Shown one piece after another: positions 24,059-35,983 of a DNA stretch of 64,000 nucleotides (position 1 is the stretch's first letter; every line of letters begins with the position of its first letter). The position numbers were made by a program, and so were the translations under genes. A model generated the notes under the pieces. The model ran no database searches. It was not told the origin of the DNA and saw nothing but the letters and a program-made list of their open reading frames with translations. Source of the stretch: Perkinsus marinus ATCC 50983 (Eukaryota > Perkinsozoa > Perkinsida > Perkinsidae); NCBI RefSeq assembly GCF_000006405.1, contig NW_003216064.1:80470-144469 (forward strand), in the 5' to 3' direction.

Positions 24059-25963
24059 ATGGAGCCACAACAGCAGCAACACCAGGAGGACCAACAACAA
24101 CCCTCGGTTGAGGATAGTTACCCTCGAGGGGAAAAACGTACCGCCGGTGTCGACGCTTCCTGGGATAGCAAAGACGGGCAAGGGCAGGAGCAGCCCTCCT
24201 CCTCCTCTTCCTCCACCACCACTCGCCCTGCTAAAATCAGCAACTGGGATGCGGCACCTCCTGCGAACTCGAATGCTACGACGACTGGGGACGAAGATGA
24301 TGGCAAGTACGAACGAGGGTACATTTCCTGGGTGATACATTTCTTTTGATTTTTTTACTGTAAAAAGCTGTGCATTTCGCCACTCTGATGAGTGCTACTA
24401 ATACGACTGCAATAATCGACTCTCATTGATACTAATACCTCCCTCAGATTTCATAAGGATGTCCCTTTACCTCATTGGGCCGCTGGTAAGGTCATAGGAA
24501 AGCAGGGCGATACCATAAAACGGATACAACGTCAAACTCATTGTGAAGTGAAGGTGGTGACCATCCTTGAATGGCATCATCACTAGTAGTGCTCTTGTTA
24601 GTCCGATCATGGTGAACGCGACACTGATGGTAACAGAAGTCTTCATCTCATTGGTGACACTCAGGAAATCCTAAATGTAATAGTACATAATTATCGCATC
24701 TCTACTACTGTGAATACTCCTAGGCTTGCGAGGCAGCCATCGAAGAGATCATATTCACATGTCGTAAGCCTGTCGTGGGCCCTGGAGATTCGAAAAAGGA
24801 AGTTGTTATTTCCAACGACATAGCAGCGAAGGTCAGCCAGCCCCTGCGGCCCTCGTGTTTGGAAATACGGCTAAGTCAGGTCATTGGCTACAGGGGATGC
24901 GTTATTGACGAGATCAAACGACGATCGCATACTCGCATTGAGGTGGTTCCTACAGAGGACGGTGGTCCTGGGGAGGAGAGGACAGTCGTGCTAGTTGGAC
25001 CTGAGGATAATTGCGAAGAAGGGGTAAGGACTTGCTGCCATCCCGGAGGTATCCGGTTCGAATCCAGGATGTGTCATTTTGTAGGCACGTATAGTACGGG
25101 AAATCGTGACTGGCGAGCTCGACATATCACCGATCATTGATGACTTCAAACGGGAGCATCAACTGGATGAATATGATCTTTCCGGGGGCAAGGGTAGCGG
25201 CTACCACGGTAAGGGTGGTAAGGGCTACGACTGGCGCGGAGGCAGCAGTAAGGGTGGCTGGGGTGATGACAACTCTCGGTACGCTGGTGGTAATGGTGAT
25301 TGGTCCGGCAGTGGTAAGGGAGGCTGGTCTGGCAGTGGTAAAGGAGGTTGGGGTAAGGGCAAGGGCGGTGACTATGGTGGGAAGGGCGGCTTCGGCAAGG
25401 GAGGTGATGACTCATCCGACTATTATGGTGGTCGTGGTAAGGGGTATGCGCCCAGTCCGGCTCCCTATAGAGGTAAGGGTAACCGTAGTGACCCCTATAG
25501 TAGCTCTCGCTATGGCGGTGGTGGCGGCAAAGGGTACGACTCCTACAATAAAGGAGGAAGTGATTCGTATGGAGGTGGTGCTACTAGATATGAGAGGGCA
25601 GCAGCCCCTAGTGGTGGTGATTATTATGGTAAGGGTGGCTATGGTGGTGGGAAAGGAGGAGGAGGTCCCGGTGGTGATTATGGCTACGGCAAAGGTGGCC
25701 CCTATGCTAAGGGAGGGCCCAGCAACGATGGAGGGTATGGGGGTAGTTGGGGAGGCAAGGGTAAGGGTAAAGGAGGACGAGGCTGGTCCGGTGGTGGTGG
25801 TTGGGACTCAAGTCCTGAGGATTCGGGTGCCTCCCAAGGTGGTGGTGGTGGAGGTGGCCCTTCATCGTACAGTAGTAGACCCTGGGGTGGCAGTGGTGAT
25901 GGGCAGCATTGGGGTGGTGGTGGTAAGGGAGGAGGAGGAGGCAAGGGTGGCTATGGTTACTGA
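24059..25963 (+). CDS. Two-KH-domain glycine-rich RNA-binding protein (paralogue 1)
   Basis: The ATG at 24059 opens a Gln-rich, low-complexity N-terminus. An intron (GTACGAAC ... CCCTCAG, about 24308-24447) leads to KH domain 1, with AAGKVIGKQGDTIKRIQRQT carrying the GxxG loop as GKQG. Further introns separate LHLIGDTQEIL, then ACEAAIEEIIF, and KH domain 2 with AAKVIGYRGCVIDEIKRRS (GxxG = GYRG) followed by TRIEVVPTEDGG. After the intron at about 25023-25084 the last exon reads ARIVREIVTGELD and a long Gly/Lys/Tyr/Ser-rich tail (GKGG, YGGG repeats) to TGA at about 25963. KH proteins bind single-stranded RNA, typically in mRNA processing, stability or translation. A tandem paralogue follows. 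Only its 3' part is visible here, but domain order and tail style match. Confidence 0.9.
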
Positions 25964-26781
25964 GCGGCAGCGTATGGTCGCTGATTGATCTAATGTCATG
26001 GACGTCTTATACCTTCCCTTCTCAGAGTGGCCGAGTCAGTGTTGCTCTAGTTCTATCTTATTTTCCTTCTCGTATCACGTAGCTGAGTTCGGGTGGGTAC
26101 CTTAGAGGGTTTGGTGATAGTAGTAGCTCCTTTCTGTTGGTGATTGGACCATCTGGTGTAAACCACATTTGAATGTCTTCGTCGTTTCGAAGTCGGACCA
26201 GCAACGGCAGCAGATGATGTCGATGGCAGCAGCAGCGGCGGCGTCTATGGGGGGGAGTAGGAAACTCCACTAATATCAACCAACAATTTAACATAAACTA
26301 CCATTGATGCAATAAACCCGGCTCGCCGAAACCCGATTCTGGACATCGTATGAAATATTATAATTGATTTTATGGACATATACATATTCGTAAAATCATA
26401 TATTATATTTTGGAGTTTCACCAGCCTAGTGATATGAAAAACATATTCCAAAACTACTGCATATCACCGCGAATATCGCGTTTTTCACGCCACTTCACGT
26501 AAAACTCCACCAAACTGATATCCCCAAAAATTTATGACCTCATCGCGCATTTCCTTCCGTTCGGCCACCCGTTCCTCCGCAGCTCTTTTTTTTATTTTTT
26601 CCTCAGCTTTATCACGGCGTTGTTGTTTCCGTTTTTGGAATCCTCTCAAATAAGTTGCCTGAAAATCGGATCGAATATCAAAAATTGGACAGAATTATTT
26701 TCGATTTTTTGATGGAAAACGTGGGAAAATTAATAAAAGAAATAAAGTCACGAAAATAATAAGTTACTTCAGACTTGAAAT
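25964..26781. other. Intergenic up to assembly gap, AT-rich, contains MITE copy 2
   Basis: Besides the repeat at 26411-26509 there is AT-rich sequence up to the run of Ns. The 5' end of the second KH gene probably lies here or in the gap. Confidence 0.45.
26411..26509. repeat. MITE-like dispersed repeat, copy 2
   Basis: A 99-bp element starting TGGAGTTTCAC and ending AAACTCCA (inverted ends). It matches the copy at 2877-2998 in the same block order: CCTAGTGATATGA, ACTACTGCATATCACCGCGAA, TCGCGTTTTT, GCCACTTCA. The internal GCGATATTCGC-like core can fold back. Confidence 0.65.
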
Positions 26782-26881
26782 NNNNNNNNNNNNNNNNNNN
26801 NNNNNNNNNNNNNNNNNNNNNNNNNNNNNNNNNNNNNNNNNNNNNNNNNNNNNNNNNNNNNNNNNNNNNNNNNNNNNNNNN
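26782..26881. other. Assembly gap (100 Ns)
   Basis: Exactly 100 N, the usual placeholder for a gap of unknown size. It removes the 5' part of the second KH gene. Confidence 0.99.
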
Positions 26882-28356
26882 GTCTGCCTCCTCCTCCTCC
26901 CCTTCCACTAGGGGTGGTTGGGTTAATAACAATGCCGAGTTTACTAGAGAGATGAGGATACCCCAGAGGGCAGTTGGTAAGGCGATTGGCCGTGGAGGAG
27001 AGACCATCAAAAGGTTGAAGGACGAGCTCAGTACATTCATTCAAGTAGGAGTGGAGGGCCATAATGGCGGTGACGATTCTGGTCGTGATAGTCGTCGCAT
27101 CTTCAGGTTGACCAGACTACTTCCGATCAAGGTTTTAGCACTTTCAAAATCAGTGGTCCTACTGCTGATTCTGTTGAGGTACTTCTCGTTGTCTCTGTCT
27201 TGTCCACCGATTCAGTGTTTCAGGCTGCGATATCTCATTTAAAGGGAGTCGTCCTATCATGTGAACCGTGTGAGTGTCTATATCCTGATGATGTTGAAGA
27301 GGAAGTAGAAGTGCCCGCTGATAAGGTCGGGACTGTCATCGGCCCCCAAGGGTAACAACACTACTCCCTGGTATTTTGACGGCCGCCGATCATGTTGCAT
27401 CATCCTTAGGTGCGTGCTTGATGAGGTCCGTCGCCGCAGCGGCTGCCGAGTCCAGCTGCAGCCCGTCGAGATGGAGGATGGGAGTCCTCGCTCGGCTAAG
27501 GTCGTTGGCACAGCTGATGCGGTAATGTTGCTGCTGGTGGTGGTAGTAGTCATATGGGAGACTACACACTGTTTAGGTGCGTGTCTGTGTGGACCTCCTC
27601 AACGATGTTATAAGTGGTGCCTTCGATGTGAGCTCAGTGATCAACCGTCAAAAGGCTCACTACCAACGTCTCAAGTCGGGCACTTTGGGTGGTGGTAAAG
27701 GCAAAGGCAAAGGCAAAGGGAAAGGTGGTGGTGGCGGCGGCGGCTATTGGAATGCTAATAATTCGGCTGCTGCTGGTGGTCCTGGTGGGACTGCTATGGG
27801 AGGCCCTGGTAATGGTGGTAATATGGTGGGCCAGCAGAATCTCAACTACCCTACGAGTATGGGCGGCTTTGTCCCACCCCAAGTTATGTATTCACCACAG
27901 ATGTTCGCCGCAGCTAGTCAAGGGATGCTATCACCACACATGTCAGCCACAGCTAGTGGGCCTATTCCACCTTATTTAATGTCGATGTTTACCGGTTATC
28001 AACAACCACAGCAACAACAGAGTCCTAGTGGGGGTCCTGGGATATCGGCTGCTGAGTTGACGAGGCAGATGCAGCAAGGGTCTGCTACACAGTCGGCTAG
28101 TGGTGGGACTGCTGCTGGTGCTGCTAGCAATAACAATCAGTATTTGCAACAACAGCCACCGATGAATATGCCTATATCACCCCAAGGTATCATAACACCC
28201 CAGCAGGTCGTGGCTGTCCACCAGACTCTATGGCGTGGCCAACAACAACAACAACAGCAGCAGCAGAATGAAGCGGCCCCTGAGGTGTCTGATACATCAA
28301 CTCCTACTATGAGTAACAATAATAACGAGGAGGGAGGCCAGGCCGAGCGTTCGTAA
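26882..28356 (+). CDS. KH-domain glycine/glutamine-rich RNA-binding protein (paralogue 2), 5' end lost in gap
   Basis: The visible part begins in a low-complexity stretch. The first KH domain reads MRIPQRAVGKAIGRGGETI (GxxG = GRGG). After introns, LKGVVLSCEPCECL leads to a second KH domain with ADKVGTVIGPQG (GPQG), VLDEVRRRSGCRVQLQP and, after another intron, VRVCVDLLNDVISGAFD. The tail has GKGKGKGKGKGG, a Gly-rich stretch and Met/Gln/Pro-rich sequence including a Gln run encoded by CAA/CAG at about 28242-28267, and stops at 28356. It shares domain order with the upstream KH gene, so a tandem duplication is likely. The start and first exon(s) cannot be seen. Confidence 0.82.
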
Positions 28357-30300
28357 AGGGGGCTCATGAACAGCTTGATCATCATCATCGTTATGGTGAT
28401 GATGATGAGCATCAGCAGCACTATGATGGCCGGTGTTGCCCTACTAGGCCGTTCTCTTATTTGTCACATTTGGTAATTGTATGACTAGTAGTAGTGGGCC
28501 GCCTTGGCAGTCGATGTACAGCAACAGCAGCAGCAGGGTTCGGGGTTCAAGTTTGCTCAATAATACTAATGATCGGTGTTGTGGTCATAAGCTGCGAACG
28601 CAGCTGAATTAGCAGCAGTCTTAAGAGTGAACTCGTCTGTTATAGTCATTGAAGCCACCATTCGAGCCAGCCGAGGTTTTCCTTACATTGGTGCTGTGTT
28701 GTCACTATAGGGTGTCGAGCACCGAGCGAGCCATCACACATCATGGAGGACAGGAGGCAATCCTCACGTACACACCATCATGGTGCTCGCAACCGCATCA
28801 CCTCCAGGCGAGTGAGATCAGCTCACAGTCACATCGTTCATGCTTCCCTCCCTCCCTTACTAGCACTTCAAAAAAGGGTAGTTGATCGAGCGCTAGTACC
28901 CGGTTTCCACCCGATACTAGAATCGACAGCTGTGATGCGCCCGATGATGTGCGTGGTAAAGTAGTTGTGGGGAATTCCTTTTCGCAAGTGATGGTGTTCT
29001 GTGATGCTGTAACGGGAGTAATGATGGTAGTCTGACGAGACTGAGTCAATAAGGGGCCACAGACCAATTCGAATAGTTTCGTCTACTTGTGATTCAACAT
29101 ACTGCCATCATATGCACTCGGCGACCGTGGTGCCCCCAACGTGGCCCTTGTTATCATCGTCATGAGAAACCGCAATTGTAGCCGTTCTCGAGGGGCATCC
29201 TTCGTAGAGCCACGTGGCTATCAGCCATCACCTGGAAATAACTGCCTCCGGCCCGCTCGACGCGAAGGTTCAGCCTACAAATCGGCGATGTTATCCGAAC
29301 CCAAGGCCCTCATAAGGAGATCCCTCAACTCCTCCTAGCCATGGGGGAGAAGTGTGAGCCACTCGAGTGCTTGGAAGGGCAACAAAACCCCACGAACGAG
29401 TCCTTCACCGTTGCGCGATATCGCTGATAGAGTATACTCATCTTTGCGCCTTTGAGGTTGTCGAGGTGACGACCGGGCACCCTTTGTATCTCGGTGTTTG
29501 GAATGTGACAACACTTCGAAACGCAACTATAGGAAGGTTTCAAACGCATAAGTACTTACGGAGAGACAGAGCAGCATCCCATGGGGCTTCAATATGCTCC
29601 CCCTTCACAATTGTATGGGCGTGCGGATGGGTCAAGTTATTCGTATTCTGACTGGTTATCCTTGCAATGCTATCAAGTAGACGTGAACTAAACGAGATCA
29701 ACACACTGTAGTGGATTGTGTCGCGTATGGCATCTGCGACGACTCAATCAAGTAGTAGAGTATTTCTACTACATGACTGAGCTCTCCCCAATGCCGTTGG
29801 TATGTCGACATCGCCGTCCTCAAGCACACCTTTTCAATGTCTTTCCTGAACCCCAAGACATTATGCGTATTATCTAGATAGTAGCCTACAACGGGCGGTA
29901 TCCACCCGTTGCTTCCTGCGATGATAAAGCGGATATCACAAGGCTAGCTCCAGCAGATAGCCGAGTACTCTGTCACCATGTATAGAGGCGAGCCTCGACT
30001 ACTACCGCGATAGTAGTAGTAATATGGGCTCTTGCTGGAGACCTTCCAGCTGACCATAGAATGACCCCCACCATCAACGGAGATGAAGGATAAAAACCAG
30101 GAGTGGCCGGTACACAATAACATCAGTGTGGTAGAATATTCGCATGGTCAACTACATGTGTTGGTGAGAATACGAAAATTCTGGGAGGAAATTTTGGGAA
30201 ATTCCCATTGGTTTCCGAATTCGAAAAATACTCCTGTTATCAGTAAGGAAACTTCTGAGGGAAGCGAACGTGCATTTCCCAACACTGCAAAGCATTGTTT
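28357..30300. other. Intergenic, no gene recognised
   Basis: About 1.9 kb between the second KH gene (+) and pyroglutamyl-peptidase (-). Short ORFs on both strands lack recognisable motifs or convincing exon chains. Confidence 0.4.
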
Positions 30301-31052
30301 TCAGAGACGACTTGCAACTGTACAGAAACTGTTCTCGCATTGTATAGCGACAACACTGAGGATCTCCTTCACCATCTCACACTGCTTTCCCTCCGACAAT
30401 ACACTGAACGGTGGAAGGTGAAGAAAAAGAGCGCGCCCCTTCATGTTGGCGAGTGAGTGGAAGAATATATAATTACAAAGATATCGGCCAGCATCATCAG
30501 AGACCTCCACGCGACACCCTCGTTCTTGACAAGCCCCAACGATCGCCTCTACACTCACTGAGGTTTGCAGCTTCTCGGGTTGGCCCGGCAAGATCTCACG
30601 CCCACTGAGCTGAGCACCCCGCACATCTGGCACTCGAAAGGTGGCCACGTTATGGGCCGTACCTGAGGCCTATGCTTCTCTAAGTAGAGGGAATGTTGTA
30701 CTCACGTTCTAGTTTCAAGTGATCACATTGGGCATCAACGCCCATGTGCAGTAGAAGGACATTTGTAGCCTTGGATAGTTCCTCAGCCTTTTTACTCATT
30801 GCCATCGATACTCGCCCACACTCCTCAACCGAGACCTCCACAGCTGAGCTGAAGACTTCATAGTCGCTACACGTGCCTGATACCATTCGTCGTAGCAAGG
30901 ACTGTCGAGGGAGTTGGTTCACCTATATGTTTGTCTTCGGCATTTTCCAAAGCCTCGGCTACAGCTTGCGTAGGGTTTTCCTCAACGCCGCTGAAAGGGC
31001 CGAAGCCTGTTAGTAAAATATGCACTCCCTTTGAAGTGCCGTCAGCACTCAT
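30301..31052 (-). CDS. Pyroglutamyl-peptidase I (family C15), three exons
   Basis: Exon 1 starts at the ATG at 31050-31052 and reads VHILLTGFGPFSGVEENPTQ, the N-terminal C15 block. It is spliced (ATAG|GTGAAC ... ATCAG|GCACG) to CSDYEVFSSAVEVSVEECGR and LLLHMGVDAQCDHLKLER, matching the 'HLGVD' block. A second intron (GTGAGTAC ... GCCTCAG) leads to TAHNVATFRVPD and EVSDDAGRYLCNYIFFHSL, with the catalytic Cys in the DAGRYLCN motif, and FLHLPP, with the catalytic His. The Glu/Cys/His set is thus plausible. The enzyme removes N-terminal pyroglutamate from peptides in the cytosol. Length is normal for the family. Confidence 0.93.
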
Positions 31053-31859
31053 CACGGATAATACTATTTAAAACTAAACTGAATTATAGGGGCCGTTCGA
31101 TACACAGATTTCGTAAGCCAGAATCGCTTCTTACACGTATAATACGATGCTAGAATCGGTTCGAAATCCCAGAGCTTATTCTATAAACATGGGAGTAAGT
31201 TTATCACCAGTTGAAGCTGGCGATATAGTAGCCGAGACTATATGAGGCTAGTCATCACTTTTATATCACCTTAGATTAATATATATAGTATAGATAATTA
31301 GTATATATATATATACTAATCTATGATCTATCTATAATCTAGTATATGTATAATATATGAAATGGGTATAACTAATAATATACGTATCTTTATGGTGGAA
31401 TAATGTGATAAAAAATACTCATAATATTATGATATACTAATTAGATGACCTGTAGCATGTCACTTCACTGGAGACGGACCGATAAGAGGCCACAGTGATG
31501 ATGCCTTCAACGGCATGAGGTGACGGACCTTATTGCGACACTTCTCTATGCTTACCAGGTGAGTATTTGCGGGATTTATGGTAAAGTTAGAACGGGACAC
31601 GACTTGTGTCACACGAGAATCCCTATTCCCTCTTAGTGCTTCGTAAGGGTATCTGGCGTACCCAAAACGTAACAAATACAACCTTCATGGAGAAAAAGTA
31701 ATGCCACTCCGGGCGCGCGCTAACTACAAGTGTACGTGGGCTCGCGTGCAAGTAGATTCATTCGTCGTCGCGTCTCATCAGCTCATCTCTATCACAACAA
31801 CTTTCCATGCACAGAGGTAGACGATTCGCCTCGCTCACTAACGACTACCCCGGGTCGAG
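31053..31859. other. Intergenic between divergent genes, very AT-rich core
   Basis: 31240-31445 is strongly AT-rich with TA repeats, including a 24-bp perfect palindrome at 31297-31320. It probably includes the promoters of pyroglutamyl-peptidase (-) and the EGF-like membrane protein (+). A 74-codon minus-strand frame at 31460-31681 has no recognisable motif. Confidence 0.5.
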
Positions 31860-34800
31860 ATGGCAGTAATACCGCACCTTGAGTACATCTATTAAGCCTT
31901 CTTATCTCAGGCCTGTGGCCTCCTCTAGATCCCCATCAACTGTCTATCCCTCAATACTGGAGGGTCTCACTATACTCATTTTGGTGTTCTTCACCGTTCG
32001 CTTCGTGGTGCCTGTATTCTCACACTTTTTCAAAGTGGTGCGGCGAAGTTACGAAGCTCATCCGTACGCCCCCTTCGAAGTAGACGTCCGACCACTGGAT
32101 CTACAATTTGACGAAACCAGGTATGTCTTGTTTACACATACCCTCTCTCAGTGAACTCGTTCTGAAACGCATGATGGGCTCTATAATAGATTGGTAACTC
32201 GTATATCATAGTTACAGAGTGAACCCATGGTGTCGAAATCGGTGTTAACTCCCCGTTACGCTTTCTCAAACTGGTGTCGATCGCAATCATTGACTATCAC
32301 AACTTCGCTTGTCGAGGAAGATGTTTCATTCTTCCACAAATTTTCATTGGCCGGACTTGCACCAATTTTAAGCTGATATTGCGAAGTATGCATTTATGCA
32401 ACGTGAGTGCCAAACTGATTTTGTTGTCCATGTTGACTCGAAAACTCTGAGAATTACCAGCAATTCTCAGAGTCGTCCTTGTTTAGGTCTCTCATGGATA
32501 GGAGCACATTTACAGATCACTGCTTCTTCAATGCTGTACAACTGCAAACTCGGGGGACACAGGCTGGTTATCTCTCCCCGGTGTCCGTCGCATCCGATGA
32601 CTTTGTGAAAGTGTGAGCTCATTTTCTACTGCCCAACTATTCCTGTTAACTCAAGCAACATGTCACTACCAGTTAATGTGAGTGATCTTACTCGGGGAAG
32701 GCTTTGCGTTTATCTGAGTGCTCCCTAGTGAAGCGTTCACGATACATTATCGTCCAAAATGAACGGCTCATCATCATGAATAAGTTGATGATCTCATTGT
32801 CATTGAAGAGGAAATTGAGCAGGGGTCCATGCTCATTCCAATCACATCAGTGTAAAACAGTGTCGATCAAGTATTCACAGTTTCATCAATCCTTGCCCGA
32901 GTTAGAATATTTATTCACTCAAAATCGACAATATCCACGACGACTTATCTACCCTCGCGATAGTACTGCGCACTACAAGAGTTTACGAGATACGTATGAC
33001 GTGTTAGTACCGAACCGATATGAACGTTTGCGTCAACCGTGTGACCATAAGGCGGGTTACTTATCGCTCGCCTCGACGGAAACGGCTTGAAAACGGCTAC
33101 AGAACGGGGGGAAGACGTTCTGAATGTTGTCAACTGGTGCATAGTTTGACAGGTTCCTCCCGATTGTGGCGATGTCATCCTCGTTTCCTTGGCCTGCCGA
33201 CTGGAGCCCTTACCATAAAGACCGTCTGGAGCGCTATTGTCACGGTCGTGGGCACTGGGTTAACGGCAGGTGCGAGTGTGACGACCAGTGGGTATATGGG
33301 TGGTCTACCCACAAGCCTAATGCCTCGGAGAATATGAGATACAGTGCTATCCTGTAGCTCTTCTCGGTGATGGAAAGTCTGCTAGTCGTCATCCATTCAG
33401 GCAATGTGCTATCTGGGGTGGCAAAATACGATGGAACGAGACGATCCAAGGGCATGTGCAGTCGAGAGGAATCATCTACTGTAAGTTCAATGAGCCTGTG
33501 TAGTTTTCTATCGTTCCCTTCAGTATGCGAAGACCTTGTCAGAGGAAATATCCCGGATGTTGCTGGTGGAATGTTGTAGCCCTCTACAGACGCTGTGGTC
33601 CTTGCCAATAACTCTTGCCATGTTTTTCAAGGTGCTTCCCCACCAATTATACCCAGTTCGAGTACGAGTGGCATCCCTGTACTTCCTCATCGACAGAATC
33701 GTCGCTGTAAGATAGCAGTTCTACTTATCAGATCTATCCGAGAACATCGACTGTCCCTACACATGGAATCGCTTCATGCAGCGTTGTGAATGCCAAGAAG
33801 GAGTTATATACGCCAAGCGTAACCCTTTGACAAGTTCGGTCATGCTCGAAGCTGATGAATGGCACATGTACGTTTAACCAGTGACTATCGTCGAAGCTCA
33901 GCTGTCCGTTCGCAGTCCTTGCCCAAAGAGAGGTACCGGCTTGGCCTTGCCGGACAATGGTTCTCACTGGCTCGACAGGGATATCCCTGCTCCAGAAAGA
34001 TGGCCTCATATAAGTGGGTATTGCTCTCTGTCGCTGCTCTCTGACCCGCCGTGCTCGTCAGTACCAGACTGTCACGGTCGCGGCAACTGGTCGGAACGGG
34101 AGGGAATCTGCATATGCGAGGAGGGCTGGAGGACAACGTATACTCCTGGCGGGACTCGCGAGTAATCCACAGAGCTTCCTCAGGAGCTGTCCAAAAATGC
34201 ACTTCTCAGGTTCTGTGTCAAGAATGTCACTACAACGCGCCCTCCCGTAGGATCCTCTCGCGCTCTTCCCGTGGTTATCTCCATTTGCCCGTCTCCGTTG
34301 GTTATACTCCTTCAGCGATTATATGACTGGTGTCTCAGAACTCGACCCATGCTCCGGTGTGGGGACGTATTGTTGGGGTCACTCCTACTCCGGGGCAGTC
34401 CAACAGCAGTGATACGCCGATGATCGTTGTTGCAATACCGTTCCTTGTCGTCATCGTCGGCCAACTTTTTGCTATCCTCTGGCTGTAAGTTGTTGATGTT
34501 GCTGTTCAAGCCGTACACAATCTCCGCAGGTTTAAGGCGCTCCGACGACAAGCCAAGGAGAGCAGTTCAGCGGGGACAGTCGAAGCCTCTTCGAATGGGG
34601 GTTCGGCAAGGTATCGCCTGCGCGGAGGTTTTGCGTGGATCCCGAACGACGCTAGGGAGTTGTTTTCAGTCCGACCGGAGAAATTCACAACGCCAGTGCT
34701 GGTCCTCTTGTATGTGCACCTGTTAAGTCGCCATGATGGCTGTGTCAAACACAGTATTTGGCCGAATTGGAAATGCAGCACACTAATGTTTCTTTTGTGT

Positions 34801-34872
34801 GATCATGAAGTTTTCTTAGAAGCTCTGGTTAAGTATTTTGTGTCGTGTTCTCCAGTGATTCGTCTGAAATAA
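31860..34872 (+). CDS. Two-pass membrane protein with EGF-like modules, multi-exon
   Basis: An ATG at 31860 (MAVIPHLE) joins, through a very short intron (31883-31910), to PVASSRSPSTVYPSILEG and a hydrophobic segment GLTILILVFFTVRFVVPV. Downstream exons carry EGF-like or Cys-rich modules: ERYCHGRGHWVNGRCECDDQW (about 33226-33290), CPYTWNRFMQRCECQEG (about 33750-33800) and DCHGRGNWSEREGICICEEGW (about 34067-34130). A second hydrophobic segment, MIVVAIPFLVVIVGQLFAIL, lies at about 34421-34480. A spliced basic tail (FKALRRQAKESSS) leads to a stop at 34870-34872. The inferred topology is cytosolic ends with an EGF-bearing ectodomain. I do not recognise the family. Exons between 32.1 and 33.1 kb are unresolved and the last donor may be misplaced. 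Confidence 0.55.
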
Positions 34873-35983
34873 CAACACAAAAGAATGCTACTGTTTGTGA
34901 AGTAATAATATATTAAATGCGATATTCTAGCTCCGATATGAGCTTTTGCTCTTTTCCCTGGTGATTTGGAATCCATGGAAGTAAAAACTAGTATACTGTT
35001 TGTACGAGAGGAATTTTAAACTGGTCGATTATGAATTCGATCGGGAAATGTGCCTCGGGAAAATTACTCCAAAGCTCCAACCCATCGTCTGTCCACGTCG
35101 AAAGTGAACGAAATGACTGTAACGTTAGTTATCCCTCTGCTTCTATTGAGAGGAACTGTCGTTTGCCTTGATTGTACACAAGGATCCTGTTTCTACCCAA
35201 TTTCCAAGGCTTGAGGCCTAACAAGAACCACAGCCAGAGGCAGGGGATAGAAGCTGAGCAACGGCTTCGCATTAAGAAGCCTATCGAGAAAATCCATGAT
35301 GGATTAATAGAGTGCCATCCGTCCTCGAAGCAACTATCATCCCATACAGCTCCAACAAAGTCCCTGTCTGCTCAGTTGGTTTTTGGCTTAACTCTACTCT
35401 ACCGAGATGTCCTCGAATTGACAAGTAATCGGATCTGATTCCAAATTCGACAATTTCTTTGTGACTTCATAAAGAACACAACCCGACAGACACTCTATTG
35501 TGTTGGTCTGGAAGCAACACGAGGGAGGAACTCGAGGAGCATCGCGTTCTCATTGGCTTGCAACTTGACCTCGATCACTTTTGCATAGACAGCATACTTT
35601 TCAAATTAGTGTATCATTTCTTGTGCTTCAATGAAGCGCTCTTGCTTCTACCGACAGCCAAATAGATGTAGCTGACTACCTCGAATCAGCCGCCAAAACA
35701 TTCGTTACCCTACGAGCAACTCTTCGAATCCACCACGTTTGACTGCGGTTGCATCACCTTCAGCCTCTCATCTCAATTGACGTCGGGACGGAATAGAACT
35801 CAACGACGATCCCCTGCCAAACGAAGCGAAAACATAGTAGCGCGCAAGAGAGTGGATAACCGAAAACTCATTCATGATAGTCACAGCCATCAATCATGAA
35901 TCGGTAACAAAAAGCGTAAAAAAATAGCAACAACAGTAACCTTCTGGACAAGTTAAAGGCCAACAACACAGACTCAGTGAACT
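34873..35983. other. Intergenic, no supported gene
   Basis: An 88-codon plus-strand frame at 35172-35438 has no recognisable motif. Nothing else is supported. Confidence 0.4.

Noticed and set aside
25055-25065. GGTTCGAATCC, a perfect tRNA B-box-like string
   Set aside because: No matching acceptor stem, A-box or cloverleaf around it; the T-arm has a mismatch and it lies in a well-supported intron of the KH gene.
25137-25988. 283-codon Val/Met-rich frame overlapping the KH protein tail
   Set aside because: Out-of-frame reading of the Gly-rich tail; the other frame continues the KH domains through spliced exons.
31158-31170. GGTTCGAAATCCC, possible tRNA T-loop
   Set aside because: No D-arm or acceptor pairing upstream.
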